From: Methylovorus sp. MM2
GTDB lineage: Bacteria > Pseudomonadota > Gammaproteobacteria > Burkholderiales > Methylophilaceae
NCBI RefSeq assembly: GCF_001648895.1
Contig: NZ_LXUF01000001.1
Coordinates: 1,409,726-1,473,725 of the forward strand
DNA length: 64,000 bases
Direction: 5' to 3'
Notes under the pieces: model-generated
What the model was told of the DNA's origin: nothing
The model's database searches: none
The model's input: only the letters and a program-made list of their open reading frames with translations
Made by a program: the position numbers and the translations under genes
Part shown: in pieces, positions 17,248 to 27,600 of the stretch
Layout: each line of letters begins with the position of its first letter
Numbering within the stretch: the first letter of the stretch is position 1

Positions 17248-17287
17248 CGGTTATAATCTGGTAATTATGTATTGTGCTTGAGTTATA

Positions 17288-17324
17288 TAACTTGGCCATC
17301 TAAATTTGTAACTTGGTCATCTAA
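17288..17324 (+). repeat. Two direct repeats 21 bp apart in the bamD upstream region
   Basis: TAACTTGGCCATCTAA (17288-17303) and TAACTTGGTCATCTAA (17309-17324) differ at one of 16 positions and are spaced by two helical turns, between divergent rluD and bamD. They could be tandem binding sites of a regulator or a local duplication. Confidence 0.6.
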
Positions 17325-17336
17325 CCTGGATTGTTT

Positions 17337-18146
17337 ATGAAGCATAGTTTAGCGTTTATTTTAGCCCTCTGGCTTACTGGCTGCGCCATTTTCGGCGACC
17401 CGACTGAAATCGATGAAACAAAAGGCTGGGATGCGCAACGCATATACACTGAAGCCGCCGCCAAGATGACTGATCGGGATTACGACAAAGCCATCAAATA
17501 TTTTCAAGCACTTGAATCACGCTATCCGCATGGTCGCTATGCAACTCAAGCCCAGCTTGAGATGATCTATGCCTATTTCAAAAAGAGCGATCCAGCATCC
17601 ACGATTGCAGCAGCAGACCGCTTTATAAAACTACACCCTAACCATCCAAACATCGATTACGCCTACTATATGAAAGGCTTAGCCACCTTCAATGAGCGTG
17701 GAGTCATCGAAAAACTGACAAAACAACAGATCAGTGACCGTGATCCTAAAGCATTGAAAGAATCTTTTCTTTCGCTTAAAGAACTCACTACCCGCTATCC
17801 CAATAGCCGCTACATTAAAGACGCAACCTTGCGTATGACTTACTTAGTCAACACACTGGCAAGCTATGAGCTTAGTGTCGCGCGTTATTACATGAAGCGC
17901 CAAGCTTACGTTGCTGCACTAAATCGCGCCAAGTACGTGCTTGAGTACTATCCTGACTCCCCAAGCGTTGAAGAAGCATTAGTCATCATGATCAGCGCTT
18001 ATGACCTGCTTAGCATGGATGATCTCAAACAAGATACCTTACGCGTCCTAGAAGCAAACTATCCTGACAGCAAGATGCTGGGTAAAGGCATCCCTGAGGA
18101 TAAACGCGTCTGGTGGAAATTCTGGGAAAGCCTTTACAACGATTAA
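17337..18146 (+). CDS. bamD: Outer-membrane assembly lipoprotein BamD
   Basis: Essential member of the Bam complex that inserts beta-barrel proteins. The lipobox LTGC lies near residue 19, followed by five TPR-like helical pairs (for example DYDKAIKYFQALESRYPHGR). Length is about 269 aa. I chose ATG 17337, with GGA six bases upstream, over an in-frame TTG two codons earlier. It ends before a strong terminator; the partner bamB is encoded nearby at 19778. Confidence 0.94.
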   Translation: MKHSLAFILALWLTGCAIFGDPTEIDETKGWDAQRIYTEAAAKMTDRDYDKAIKYFQALESRYPHGRYATQAQLEMIYAYFKKSDPASTIAAADRFIKLHPNHPNIDYAYYMKGLATFNERGVIEKLTKQQISDRDPKALKESFLSLKELTTRYPNSRYIKDATLRMTYLVNTLASYELSVARYYMKRQAYVAALNRAKYVLEYYPDSPSVEEALVIMISAYDLLSMDDLKQDTLRVLEANYPDSKMLGKGIPEDKRVWWKFWESLYND

Positions 18147-18150
18147 GGCT

Positions 18151-18198
18151 TGAAGTCTTTTAGTTTAAACCTGCTTTAAAGTAGGTTTAAACTCTTCA
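18151..18198. repeat. Long inverted repeat between bamD and der
   Basis: AGTTTAAACCT (18162-18172) pairs perfectly with AGGTTTAAACT (18183-18193), with outer TGAAG/CTTCA arms. There is no T-run directly after it on either strand, so it is more likely an RNA 3' end stabiliser than an intrinsic terminator; it may serve both convergent genes. Confidence 0.55.
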
Positions 18199-18209
18199 GG
18201 AAATCAGAA

Positions 18210-18241
18210 AACACCTAAATTAACGTTTGGGTGTTTTTTTT
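18210..18241 (+). terminator. Intrinsic terminator of bamD
   Basis: A 10-bp stem, AACACCTAAA (18210-18219) with TTTGGGTGTT (18226-18235), a 6-base loop and a run of eight T. It overlaps the last codon and stop of the convergent der gene. Confidence 0.85.
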
Positions 18242-19773
18242 GCGCTTCTTGCAGGTCTGGCTTTATTCGCTACTGCTTTTTTTTCCACACTCGATTTTAC
18301 TGCGCTTGATTTTACTATGCTGGGTTTTACCGGCGTACCATCACGCTCAGCATTCTTTCTGGCATTCAATTCGGCGCGTTGTGCAGTCTTACGGCGGCGC
18401 ATACTGACGATACCCTCGCCCTTCTTGCGTGTACCTTCTGGATCAGCAAATGGGTTGGCACCTTGATTGAACTGCACCCTTAATGGGGTCCCCGTCAATT
18501 GGAATACCTTACGGAATACACCCTCAAGAAAGCGCTTGTAACTATCTTTTACGCCATCAACGTGATTACCATGCACCACCACAATAGGCGGGTTACTCCC
18601 GCCTTGGTGCGCATAGCGCAATTTAGGGCGGATGCCTTTACTGATGGGCGGCTGATGCTGAATCGTCGCATCGATGAGAACACGCGTAAGCTGAGGCGTA
18701 GATAACTTAGCCATCGCAGCTTTATAGGCTCCATCGACGGACGTAAACAACTCAGGCAAGCCTTTTTTCTTTAGTGCCGAGATATAGTGGAATTTCGCGA
18801 AATCCAGAAACTGGAGTTTGCGATCGATCTCGCGCTTGATCCAATCACGCTCATCATCTTTCAGGCCATCCCATTTATTGATGGCAACAACCAGTGCACG
18901 ACCCGTATCGAGAATGTAAGCGGCAACGTGCGCATCCTGCTCAGTGATACCTTCTTGCGCATCTACCACTAAAATAGCGACATTGGCTTCTTCAATGGCT
19001 TGCATCGTCTTGACGACTGAGAATTTTTCAACCGCTTCAAAGACTTTACCGCGCTTACGCACACCAGCCGTATCGATAATGGTGTATTTTTTGCCGTCTT
19101 TTTCTAAATCGATGTGAATAGAATCACGTGTGGTACCTGGTTCATCAAACGCAATCACACGCTCTTCACCGAGCAATGCGTTGACTAAGGTAGATTTGCC
19201 AACGTTAGGACGGCCGACAATCGCTACTTTAGGAATACGAGTAGCGCGCTTTTCATCTGAGTCATCTTCTTCGTCTGGTTCCACAAATGGCTCTAAGGCG
19301 AGCTCAACGATGTCGCGCACACCTTCACCATGTGCTGAAGATATGGATAACGGGTCACCTAGACCAAGTTCATGGAACTCCGCACTGACGATGGCGCGCT
19401 GCATGCCTTCAGTCTTGTTGACTGCCAGTAAGATAGGCCGCTGGCTTTTACGCAAACGTTCTGCAATGACTTTATCTTGCGGGTCTAGCCCTGCACGCCC
19501 ATCTACGAGAAATATGATGACATCGGCTTCATCAATCGCCAGCAACGTTTGGCGCGCCATCTCTTTGAGAATGCCACTATCTGCGGTAGGCTCAAAACCA
19601 CCTGTATCGACAACCAGAAATGGCCTCTCACCAATGATGCCACGACCATAGTGGCGGTCACGAGTCAAACCCGGCAGATCAGCGACTAAGGCATCACGGC
19701 TTTTTGTGAGGCGATTAAAAAGAGTAGATTTGCCAACATTGGGTCGGCCGACCAGAACAATGGTGGGTAGCAT
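18220..19773 (-). CDS. der: Ribosome-assembly GTPase Der (EngA)
   Basis: Double-Era GTPase needed for 50S subunit maturation. Two G domains: GRPNVGKS at 9-16 and again at 187-194, with DLPG/DTAG, NKTEG and NKWDG motifs, then a KH-like domain. At 517 aa it is longer than most Der proteins. The extra part is a Lys/Ala/Ser-rich C-terminal tail with VKSS repeats, of the kind that contacts rRNA in beta- and gammaproteobacteria. It follows bamB by four bases. Confidence 0.96.
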   Translation of the reverse strand: MLPTIVLVGRPNVGKSTLFNRLTKSRDALVADLPGLTRDRHYGRGIIGERPFLVVDTGGFEPTADSGILKEMARQTLLAIDEADVIIFLVDGRAGLDPQDKVIAERLRKSQRPILLAVNKTEGMQRAIVSAEFHELGLGDPLSISSAHGEGVRDIVELALEPFVEPDEEDDSDEKRATRIPKVAIVGRPNVGKSTLVNALLGEERVIAFDEPGTTRDSIHIDLEKDGKKYTIIDTAGVRKRGKVFEAVEKFSVVKTMQAIEEANVAILVVDAQEGITEQDAHVAAYILDTGRALVVAINKWDGLKDDERDWIKREIDRKLQFLDFAKFHYISALKKKGLPELFTSVDGAYKAAMAKLSTPQLTRVLIDATIQHQPPISKGIRPKLRYAHQGGSNPPIVVVHGNHVDGVKDSYKRFLEGVFRKVFQLTGTPLRVQFNQGANPFADPEGTRKKGEGIVSMRRRKTAQRAELNARKNAERDGTPVKPSIVKSSAVKSSVEKKAVANKARPARSAKKTPKR

Positions 19774-19777
19774 TTAA

Positions 19778-20956
19778 TTATTTCAGTGAGATAGCGAACA
19801 AACCGCCATTACGTGTTTGGACTAACAGACCATTGGTACCGATCTCAGTCATTTGCGGCATGACAGCACTGTCATCTGTTTTAATTCGGGCGGCGAATGT
19901 ACCTTCATCGCGATCCAGAAAATGCACATATCCTTCCACATCACCCACAGCAACCACGCTACCCATAGGTAATGGCGCACTTAATCGGCGATTGGAAAGA
20001 TCACCCTGACGCCAGAAAGTCTTGCCGTTTGAGTAGTCAAGCGCATATACCGAACCAGTTGCATGTGAAAGGTAAACCCGTGCATCTTCAGAGCTTAAGC
20101 CAGTGTAGCTCGAGATATCGCGACTCCAGCCTACGCGACCAGTAGCACGATCAACAGCCGTTATTTTGCCTTGATATGCAACCGCATAAATCAAAGAGCC
20201 ATCGACAACAGGTAAGCTTGTGATATCAGCAATGCGCTCGATCTCCGTTGTACCCTTAGGCTGTGCTACAGAAGCTTCCCATGCGATCTTGCCATCTTCG
20301 ATACGCAAAGCAATCAGCTTACCGCCAGCAAAACCTGCATATGCCATGCCACTATCGACAGCAACACCAGCGCTGCTTCTTAAACTTAAAGCAGGGGTCG
20401 CACGCTCGTAGATCCATTTACGCTTGCCATCTATGGTGTTCAAGCCGAATATACGGCTATCGCCGCAACGCACGACCACCATGCCGCTATCTACTTTCGG
20501 CGAACTTAACACTTCACTGCTTACCTTAGATTTCCAAAGTAAAGCACCCGCTTGATCATAGGCAATCACATACCCTTTAGGCGTACCAACCAACACCAGG
20601 TTCGGGCCTAGGCCTACGCCACCAGAAAGCTTTTCCCCAACATTAACGCTCCATACCTGCTTGCCAGTAGCACCATCCACCTTGACGAGTTCGCCAGTGG
20701 CACTCGCTGCATACACGGCGCCATCTTGAGTTGCAGGAGAAAAATCAAAGTCGTCCGCTTTACCCAGCTTAATACTCCACATCACTTTAGGAAAAAGCGT
20801 TGGCTTAATTTCAGTCAATTCCGCAGGTGGATCAGCAGGCACACGGCCAAACACACGTTCAGAGAGGTCTGTTTTTATGTCCGTGATTGAGCTGCAGCCA
20901 ACCAGCGTAATAGCTAGCAAGCTTACCCATAAGCCAAAAGTCTTAGTTGATTGCAA
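19778..20956 (-). CDS. bamB: Outer-membrane assembly lipoprotein BamB
   Basis: Eight-bladed beta-propeller lipoprotein of the Bam complex, 392 aa. Lipobox LVGC at about residue 21, then PQQ-like repeats such as VYAASATGELVKVDGATGKQVW-type blades throughout. The start is TTG 20956, supported by GGGAG about six bases before it and lying one base after the yfgM stop; no suitable ATG is near. Gene order yfgM-bamB-der is conserved in proteobacteria. Confidence 0.94.
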   Translation of the reverse strand: MQSTKTFGLWVSLLAITLVGCSSITDIKTDLSERVFGRVPADPPAELTEIKPTLFPKVMWSIKLGKADDFDFSPATQDGAVYAASATGELVKVDGATGKQVWSVNVGEKLSGGVGLGPNLVLVGTPKGYVIAYDQAGALLWKSKVSSEVLSSPKVDSGMVVVRCGDSRIFGLNTIDGKRKWIYERATPALSLRSSAGVAVDSGMAYAGFAGGKLIALRIEDGKIAWEASVAQPKGTTEIERIADITSLPVVDGSLIYAVAYQGKITAVDRATGRVGWSRDISSYTGLSSEDARVYLSHATGSVYALDYSNGKTFWRQGDLSNRRLSAPLPMGSVVAVGDVEGYVHFLDRDEGTFAARIKTDDSAVMPQMTEIGTNGLLVQTRNGGLFAISLK

Positions 20957-20957
20957 A

Positions 20958-21584
20958 TTAACTCCCTAAAGCTTCCAGCTTGTGTTCGGTATAACGATAG
21001 TAACGGCCTTCAGCATCAAGCTTAGATAGCGCTTCTTGATAAGCCGCCTTGGCTTCATCTTTCTTGCCTTGGGCGATGAGCACATCACCTTTCAAATCAG
21101 CAAAAAGGCCATCAAAGCCTTCATCATGTTTTTCTGAAAGCGTTTTCAGGGCTTCATCATAAGATTTTTCTTCGAGCAGAATAGCGGCTAATTGAAGATT
21201 GGCCAGCGCTTGCACCTGTACTTCTTTTGCATGCTGTGCAGCCCACTGCAGTTGTGATTTGGCACTTTTAATGTCGTTGGCATCATAATTAGCTTTGGCT
21301 ACCGTCAATGCAGCACGGCCAGCATAGGGTGTCGATGCATAATTGTCGATCAACTCACCTGATGCGGTTTGTATAGCTTTGGTATCTTTAGGGTCTATCA
21401 TGGTCAAGGCGTCGTATTTGATCGAAGCCTGGCTTGACTGCTCATGCTGGTAATAATCCCATGACTTATAGCCAACAAGGCCAAGTATAAGCACTGTTAC
21501 TGCAATGCTAACAATGCGACCATTGGCCTTCCACCATGATTTAAATGCATCAAACTGTTCTTGTTCTTCAAGATCGAGAGCCAT
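20958..21584 (-). CDS. yfgM: YfgM-family TPR protein, SecYEG-associated
   Basis: A 208-aa membrane-anchored protein with a short cytoplasmic N-terminus, one transmembrane helix (about 24-43) and a periplasmic TPR domain ending with the sequence GRYYRYTEHKLEAL. In E. coli YfgM works at the SecYEG translocon with PpiD. It lies directly before bamB. Upstream, the two ABC ATPase genes separate it from hisS, its usual neighbour. Confidence 0.9.
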   Translation of the reverse strand: MALDLEEQEQFDAFKSWWKANGRIVSIAVTVLILGLVGYKSWDYYQHEQSSQASIKYDALTMIDPKDTKAIQTASGELIDNYASTPYAGRAALTVAKANYDANDIKSAKSQLQWAAQHAKEVQVQALANLQLAAILLEEKSYDEALKTLSEKHDEGFDGLFADLKGDVLIAQGKKDEAKAAYQEALSKLDAEGRYYRYTEHKLEALGS

Positions 21585-21608
21585 ACAAATTCCTAAATCG
21601 TCAGTTTT

Positions 21609-22421
21609 TTAAGTGCTTGCCATAGCTGCATGTTTGCGGCCTGGAATAGCGTTCAATAAGTTTCTTGTGTAATCCTGTGCAGGTGACTGGTAAATATCAT
21701 TCACCGCACCCTGCTCGACTACTTTACCTTTGTACATCACTACAACCTCATCAGCGATATGCCGAACTACCCGCAAATCATGGCTGATGAAGATATAACT
21801 TAAACTCATCTCTTGCTGCAATTCTTTCAGCAAGAGCAGTATCTGTGCCTGTATCGAGACATCCAAAGCAGATACGGGTTCATCACAAACCACCACCTTG
21901 GGCTGCAAAATCAACGCTCTGGCTATACCAATACGTTGGCGCTGACCACCTGAGAACTCATGCGGATACTTCTGCATATCAGCTTCACTCAGCCCAACGC
22001 GCTTCAGCATGCGAATCACCTGCGCCTGCTGTTCGGCGAGAGTGCCAAGTCGATGGATCAAAAGACCCTCACCAACAATCTTGCCGATACGCATGCGCGG
22101 GTTAAGCGATGCGAATGGGTCTTGAAACACCATCTGCAAATCCCGGCGCGTATGTCGTAGCTCACTACCGGAAAGCTTAGCTAAATCCTTACCCTCGAAT
22201 ATCACTTCCCCACTATCAAGGGGCTGCAATTGTAACAGACATCTAGCCAAGGTGGACTTACCACTACCAGACTCACCGACCACAGCTAAAGTCGTACCCG
22301 CTTTCAATCCAATGCTGACATCATCAAGTGCCTTGACTTGCGTCGTACCAAAGCCAAATTTACCGCTACGCTGGGTATAGGTTTTAGTAAGATGATGGGC
22401 TGAAAGAATCAAATCGCTCAT
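21609..22421 (-). CDS. Oligopeptide/dipeptide-type ABC transporter ATPase (OppF/DppF-like)
   Basis: A 270-aa ATPase. Walker A GESGSGKS, signature FSGGQRQRIGIARAL, Walker B VVCDEP and the switch His (ISHDL) are intact, with an OppF-type C-terminal tail. Start overlaps the partner gene's stop by four bases (ATGA). No permease or binding-protein gene is adjacent, so the transport partner is unknown. Confidence 0.9.
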   Translation of the reverse strand: MSDLILSAHHLTKTYTQRSGKFGFGTTQVKALDDVSIGLKAGTTLAVVGESGSGKSTLARCLLQLQPLDSGEVIFEGKDLAKLSGSELRHTRRDLQMVFQDPFASLNPRMRIGKIVGEGLLIHRLGTLAEQQAQVIRMLKRVGLSEADMQKYPHEFSGGQRQRIGIARALILQPKVVVCDEPVSALDVSIQAQILLLLKELQQEMSLSYIFISHDLRVVRHIADEVVVMYKGKVVEQGAVNDIYQSPAQDYTRNLLNAIPGRKHAAMAST

Positions 22422-23254
22422 GCAGCTTGCCCTTCATTAAGCCATGCATAATCGATAGGCTTCAGTGGCTTCTTGCCGTCAGCATCAGGCACACAAGCCA
22501 ATAAGGCTTTTGTATAAGGATGCTGTGGCTGGTTTAGCACTTGATCGACAGCCCCTGACTCAACGATCTTGCCGCGAAACATCACGACCACGTTATCTGC
22601 AATATCAGCCACTACGCCAAAATCATGGGTGATAAATAACATACCCATTTGCATACGGGTTTTAAGCTCATCAAGCAGCTTGAGTATCTGCGCCTGCACC
22701 GTCACATCCAGCGCAGTTGTTGGTTCATCCGCAATAAGCAATACCGGCTCACAGGCGATACTCATGGCGATCATTACACGCTGACGCTGACCACCGGACA
22801 ACTCATCAGGATAGCTATTAACGCGCTCCGCAGGAATGCCGACTTGTTCAAGCAGGCTGGCTATACGCGCTTTCAGCATTCCACCTTTTAGTCCAAGATG
22901 TACTGTAAGGGTCTCACCAATTTGATAACCCACGGTCAATACGGGGTTAAGAGAGGTCATCGGCTCCTGGAAAATCATGCCGATACGCTTACCGCGAATC
23001 TGCTGCATCTGTTGATTCGTCAGGCGGCTGATATCTTGTCCCTGAAAATTCACTTGCCCGGCAACTTGGTTAAGCTGGGAAGATAGCAGGCCCATCACAG
23101 CAAGTGCAGTCAAGCTCTTACCACTCCCTGACTCCCCTACTACGCAGGTGGTCTTGCCAGACTCGAGCACAAAGGAAATATCATCAACCAAACAGCGCTC
23201 AGGTGCTGATTTTGGTGTAATGGTCAATCCCTCTATGCGGAGTAGTTCGCTCAT
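22418..23254 (-). CDS. Oligopeptide/dipeptide-type ABC transporter ATPase (OppD/DppD-like)
   Basis: A 279-aa ATPase with Walker A GESGSGKS, signature LSGGQRQRVMIAMSI, Walker B LLIADEP and a C-terminal extension with a single Cys (LLACVPDADGKK), where OppD/DppD proteins carry their cofactor region. I chose ATG 23254, two bases after the hisS stop; an in-frame TTG two codons earlier would overlap hisS. With the OppF-like gene it forms an isolated ATPase pair inside a conserved housekeeping cluster. Confidence 0.9.
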   Translation of the reverse strand: MSELLRIEGLTITPKSAPERCLVDDISFVLESGKTTCVVGESGSGKSLTALAVMGLLSSQLNQVAGQVNFQGQDISRLTNQQMQQIRGKRIGMIFQEPMTSLNPVLTVGYQIGETLTVHLGLKGGMLKARIASLLEQVGIPAERVNSYPDELSGGQRQRVMIAMSIACEPVLLIADEPTTALDVTVQAQILKLLDELKTRMQMGMLFITHDFGVVADIADNVVVMFRGKIVESGAVDQVLNQPQHPYTKALLACVPDADGKKPLKPIDYAWLNEGQAA

Positions 23255-23256
23255 TA

Positions 23257-24528
23257 TCAAATTGGCTTAACGCCCTCTTTCAACTTTTCTATCGCAAGAT
23301 CTAAAGATACGCGGCTCTGCTCACCGGCAACGATCATCGGTTTCAATGTCACTTCATTTACCACAGCTTCATCTTCACCGATAATCACAGCATACCGAGC
23401 ACCACTGCGATCTGCTTTTTTCATCTGAGACTTGAAACTGCCACCACCTGCGTGCAATACAATAGAAAAACCTGCATTTCGAAATGTTTCAGCGATGCTT
23501 AGTGCTTTTTTCTCAGCAGCCTCACCGACATTGATCAAGTAAGCATCAGGGGTATGGTTAGCCGTTATTCCGTATTCCTGCATCAATAAGAAAACACGCT
23601 CAAGGCCAATACCAAAGCCACAAGCAGCAGTCTCTTCACCGCCTAAACGCTCGACCAACTTATCATAGCGGCCCCCACCTGCTATCGTACCTTGGCTACC
23701 AAGCTTGGTCGTCACCCACTCGAACACCGTGCGGTTATAGTAATCCAATCCGCGGACCAAGCGTGTATTCAGCTTGTATGCAATACCAGCATTCTCAAGA
23801 TGCGCGCAGACTGCATCGAAATGCTGGCGACTTTCTATCCCTAGTATTTCTAGTAGCTTGGGCGCAGCATCAATCATCTCCTGCATACGGGGATTCTTGC
23901 TATCCAGAATGCGTAACGGGTTGGTATGAAGACGACGTTTTGCGTCCTCATCCAACAATTCTGCATACTTTTCAAAATAAGCGATCAATACTTGGCGGTA
24001 TTCTGCGCGCTCAACTGCATCGCCAATCGTATTGATCTGCAATTCAACATCGGCCAATCCAAGCTCACGCCATAAGCGTGCCAGTAAGATGATCTGCTCG
24101 GCATCTACGTCAGGCGTCGCAAAACCAAAGGCTTCTACACCAATCTGGTGAAACTGGCGCTGGCGTCCTTTTTGCACATTCTCATGACGGAACATCGGGC
24201 CGCTATACCAAAGCCGCTGTGGCCCATTGTAGGTCAGACTATGTTCAACGACAGCACGTACGCAACCAGCCGTACCTTCAGGGCGTAAGGTTAATCTGTC
24301 ACCGTTGAGTTTGTCTTCCCAAGAGTACATCTCTTTTTCGACGATATCGGTGTGCTCGCCAACGCTACGAATGAACAAGTCGGTAGGCTCTACCAGCGGA
24401 AGCCGGATATTACGATAGCCATATTGCGCCAGCACCTTTCTGGCAGTGTCTTCGAGCTTCTGCCATAGCGCCGTATGTTCAGGCAGTATGTCGTAGAAGC
24501 CTTTGATGCTTTGGAATTTATCAGCCAT
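23257..24528 (-). CDS. hisS: Histidyl-tRNA synthetase
   Basis: Class II aminoacyl-tRNA synthetase, 423 aa. Motif 2 region RLWYSGPMFRHENVQKGRQR, histidine-specific GGGRYDKLVERLGG and motif 3 GFGIGLERVFLL are present, followed by the HGT anticodon-binding domain (about 325-415). It is 22 bases after ispG. Confidence 0.97.
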   Translation of the reverse strand: MADKFQSIKGFYDILPEHTALWQKLEDTARKVLAQYGYRNIRLPLVEPTDLFIRSVGEHTDIVEKEMYSWEDKLNGDRLTLRPEGTAGCVRAVVEHSLTYNGPQRLWYSGPMFRHENVQKGRQRQFHQIGVEAFGFATPDVDAEQIILLARLWRELGLADVELQINTIGDAVERAEYRQVLIAYFEKYAELLDEDAKRRLHTNPLRILDSKNPRMQEMIDAAPKLLEILGIESRQHFDAVCAHLENAGIAYKLNTRLVRGLDYYNRTVFEWVTTKLGSQGTIAGGGRYDKLVERLGGEETAACGFGIGLERVFLLMQEYGITANHTPDAYLINVGEAAEKKALSIAETFRNAGFSIVLHAGGGSFKSQMKKADRSGARYAVIIGEDEAVVNEVTLKPMIVAGEQSRVSLDLAIEKLKEGVKPI

Positions 24529-24550
24529 TACTTAGATTAATATTTTTGGT

Positions 24551-25846
24551 TCAGGAAACCGCTTTGAGCGGAATGGTTTTATATTCTTTTTGTGCCACTG
24601 GCTGCTGATGCAACTTGCCACCCACAGCATAATTCTGTCGGACGTACTCTTCTACGATCATCTGAAAGTCTTCGGCAATCGCCTCGCCTTTAAGCGTGAC
24701 AGTCTTTTCACCATCCACAAAGACTGGCGCTACTGGCGTTTCACCAGTGCCCGGCAAGCTAATGCCTATATTGGCAAGTTTTGATTCACCGGGACCATTG
24801 ACCACACACCCCATGACAGCAACGCTCATGGTTTCAACACCGGGATATTGACTACGCCAAACTGGCATCTGTTCGCGCAAATAACGTTGGATCTTTTGGG
24901 CAAGCTCTTGGAAGTATGTAGATGTTGTACGGCCACATCCCGGACATGCAGTGACTAATGGAGTGAATGAGCGTATGCCCATCACTTGCAGAATCTCCTG
25001 TGCCACAATAACCTCTGTAGTACGAGATTCACCGGGCTCAGGCGTTAAAGAGATACGAATGGTATCGCCAATACCTTCTTGCATGAGCAAAGAAAGTGCC
25101 GCTGTAGAAGCAACAATACCTTTTGAGCCAATCCCTGCTTCGGTAAGTCCAAGATGTAAGGGATAGTCGCAACGACTACCTAGGTCTCTGTAGACAGTGA
25201 CAAGATCCTGCACGTCGCTCACCTTGCAAGAGATGATAATACGATCAGCAGGTAGGCCTATATTAATTGCCTGTTCAGCACTTTCCAACGCGGATTGAAT
25301 GAGCGCTTCACGCATCAAAGCATCAGCGGAAAGCGGTTCAGCGCGTTTGCCGTTTTCATCCATCATGCGCGCCATTTTTTCTTGATCTAAGCTGCCCCAG
25401 TTCACCCCAATACGCACAGGCTTGTTGTACTTGATGGCGGCTTCGATCATGGCAGCGAACTGCTCATCTCGCCGAGAGCCTTTACCAACATTACCAGGGT
25501 TAATACGATACTTGGCCAGCGCTTCGGCACAATCAGGGTACTGTGCTAAGAGTTTGTGCCCGTTGTAATGAAAATCCCCGACAAGCGGCACATCACACCC
25601 CATGGCATCAAGCTTACGGCGGATATTAGCCACTTGTGCTGCGGCTTCTGGTGAATTCACTGTGATACGTACAACCTCAGAACCGGCCTTCCACAATTCA
25701 AATATCTGTTGCGCCGTTCCTTCTGCATCAGCGGTATCTGTATTGGTCATGGATTGCACGACAACCGGCGACTCACTACCCACCGGCACATGGCCGATCA
25801 TGACTGTTTTTGTAGTTCTACGTACGATGTTTGATGACTTACCCAA
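24551..25846 (-). CDS. ispG: 4-hydroxy-3-methylbut-2-enyl diphosphate synthase IspG
   Basis: [4Fe-4S] enzyme of the non-mevalonate isoprenoid pathway, reducing MEcPP to HMBPP. TIM-barrel N-terminus ([20 protein letters not shown]) and C-terminal cluster-binding part with CPGCGRTT and [11 protein letters not shown]. Length 431 aa fits the betaproteobacterial form. The start is TTG 25846 with GGAG five bases upstream; the Shine-Dalgarno spans the rodZ stop, so translation is coupled. A later ATG would cut the conserved N-terminus. Confidence 0.95.
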   Translation of the reverse strand: MGKSSNIVRRTTKTVMIGHVPVGSESPVVVQSMTNTDTADAEGTAQQIFELWKAGSEVVRITVNSPEAAAQVANIRRKLDAMGCDVPLVGDFHYNGHKLLAQYPDCAEALAKYRINPGNVGKGSRRDEQFAAMIEAAIKYNKPVRIGVNWGSLDQEKMARMMDENGKRAEPLSADALMREALIQSALESAEQAINIGLPADRIIISCKVSDVQDLVTVYRDLGSRCDYPLHLGLTEAGIGSKGIVASTAALSLLMQEGIGDTIRISLTPEPGESRTTEVIVAQEILQVMGIRSFTPLVTACPGCGRTTSTYFQELAQKIQRYLREQMPVWRSQYPGVETMSVAVMGCVVNGPGESKLANIGISLPGTGETPVAPVFVDGEKTVTLKGEAIAEDFQMIVEEYVRQNYAVGGKLHQQPVAQKEYKTIPLKAVS

Positions 25847-25848
25847 GA

Positions 25849-26847
25849 TTACTCCAACATCAACCGTACCACGTTAAGTTTATTATATGGGCTCAGGTCA
25901 AAAGGTTTATCGTTTACCGTCAATTGCGCACCTTCAGCATTGCCAATGACCACTTTAATCGGCGGCGCAGCCTCTACGCGTTGCACGCCACCTGCAGGAA
26001 TCGTCCTGTTCACAATCTCATTATTAGCTTGATCAATGACACTCACCCATGTTGTATCGTTTACAGTCAGCCGAATTTTCATAACAGGTTTCGTTGATGC
26101 TACAGGTTGCACTACTGTATTTACAGATGTGTTAGGAGAGGTAGTGGCACTTGGTGATGTAATTGGTGAGGCACCAGCAGGCACAGCGGGAGTAGGCACC
26201 ACAGGAGCGATAGCTGGCACAGTTGGCTTTTCCACTACAGGCTCAACAGGTGGTGCTGATTGTTGAATAACAATCGGATCGGATGCTGTGTCAGCCGCCG
26301 CTTCTCGCTCGGCAAAGGGCAAGGCAACTTCAGGCATCGGCTCATTAGAAACTGAACTATCATCAGGCGGCAGTTGCGCACTATCCTCAGAAGAAACTGC
26401 AACGGGCTGCTCTGCCTCCATATGATGGAAATAATCCATATACACCACCCAGGCACCCAAAGCCAAGGCGATCAAGATACTACCTACGATATACTTGATC
26501 CACACCGGTTTTCTGGTGCTTGATATCAATATATTGGCTGATTGCAGCGTAATCGAGTGGCTCACCTCTGATGGCGCATATACCCTGTATATATCCAGCA
26601 AAGGCTCAGGATTTATTTCCAGCAAACGCGCATAGTTGCGGATAAAGCCTCGCGTAATAGTAGCTTCAGGCAGAATTGCAAAATCGTCACTTTCCAAAGC
26701 TTTGATCTGACGCAAGCTTAGACGTAACCTGTTTGATACATCCTCTAGCGAGAGCTTTTTCTCTTCCCTTGCCGCTTGAAGCAGGACACCCAATTTAGCA
26801 CTTGGTGCCGAAGCTGCCTCAAAGTTAGCGTTTAATTCTTCAACCAT
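25849..26847 (-). CDS. rodZ: Cell-shape protein RodZ
   Basis: Bitopic MreB-binding protein, 332 aa. Cytoplasmic HTH_25 domain about 17-80 ([20 protein letters not shown]), one transmembrane helix (about 117-137), a Pro/Ala/Thr-rich periplasmic linker (about 150-250) and a C-terminal DUF4115 beta domain (about 255-332). It is followed after two bases by ispG, the order seen in many proteobacteria. Confidence 0.93.
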   Translation of the reverse strand: MVEELNANFEAASAPSAKLGVLLQAAREEKKLSLEDVSNRLRLSLRQIKALESDDFAILPEATITRGFIRNYARLLEINPEPLLDIYRVYAPSEVSHSITLQSANILISSTRKPVWIKYIVGSILIALALGAWVVYMDYFHHMEAEQPVAVSSEDSAQLPPDDSSVSNEPMPEVALPFAEREAAADTASDPIVIQQSAPPVEPVVEKPTVPAIAPVVPTPAVPAGASPITSPSATTSPNTSVNTVVQPVASTKPVMKIRLTVNDTTWVSVIDQANNEIVNRTIPAGGVQRVEAAPPIKVVIGNAEGAQLTVNDKPFDLSPYNKLNVVRLMLE

Positions 26848-26850
26848 ACT

Positions 26851-27600
26851 TTATCGTCCTGAAATCAAAGCTTTTGTCTGCTCAGAGCTTGGATACCTCT
26901 TTCTCAACTGTATGGCATAAGCAGTCTCAAGACTCTTATCTCCAAGCGCACGCTGGATGCGCACACCAAGCCAAAGCACATCAGCAGTCGGATCAGCACT
27001 CGCTAAAGCAAGTCGCAAGGTTTCCCCAGCTAGCCCGGCCTGACCACGATTGAATTGTATTAAAGCCAGCTGATACGCTGCCTGATAAAGTATAGGTTGA
27101 ACAGCCAGTGCTTTCTCAAAGTACATCTCTGCACTTTTCTCGTCCGGTTTTTTCAGAGAGCAGATGCCTGCATTCATGTATGCAATACCAGGAGTGGCAT
27201 ATAAAGGATTTTTAAAGGCTTCTGAGAATTGTGCGATTGATTCATCGACTCGATTGCGGGAGCACAAAAATGAGCCATAATTATTATGGGACTCAGGATT
27301 ACTAGAATCAAGCTGGATGGCTCTTCTGAAATTACTATCAGCCTTGCTATCCTCTTTTAAGGCAGCATAAACAAGCCCAAGCCCGTTATAAGCCAGAGCA
27401 TAGGATGAATCTATTCTCACGGCCTCTTGAAACTCTTCCAGCGCGATAGGCAACTGGCCCTGCCCATAATAGCCTGCGCCTAATTCTGTGTGAACACGCG
27501 CACGCTCACGTGAAGGTGACTCAGTTCCATATTGGCGCGTTTGTTGCTCAGCACAACCTAATAATGTAAATAGCAACCCAAGAACAACAAAACGCTTCAT
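26851..27600 (-). CDS. pilF: Type IV pilus biogenesis lipoprotein PilF/PilW
   Basis: Outer-membrane pilotin for the type IV pilus secretin. Lipobox LLGC (lipidated Cys about residue 16), then tandem TPRs ([40 protein letters not shown] and others). 249 aa. Its ATG overlaps the rlmN stop by four bases; rodZ follows three bases later. Confidence 0.93.
   Translation of the reverse strand: MKRFVVLGLLFTLLGCAEQQTRQYGTESPSRERARVHTELGAGYYGQGQLPIALEEFQEAVRIDSSYALAYNGLGLVYAALKEDSKADSNFRRAIQLDSSNPESHNNYGSFLCSRNRVDESIAQFSEAFKNPLYATPGIAYMNAGICSLKKPDEKSAEMYFEKALAVQPILYQAAYQLALIQFNRGQAGLAGETLRLALASADPTADVLWLGVRIQRALGDKSLETAYAIQLRKRYPSSEQTKALISGR

Noticed and set aside
18151-18198. Bidirectional intrinsic terminator
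   Set aside because: Strong stem but no T-run on either strand; the real terminator for bamD is 18210-18241.
19130-19651. Open frame of 173 aa opposite der
   Set aside because: Covers the conserved G domains of Der on the other strand; no ribosome-binding site.
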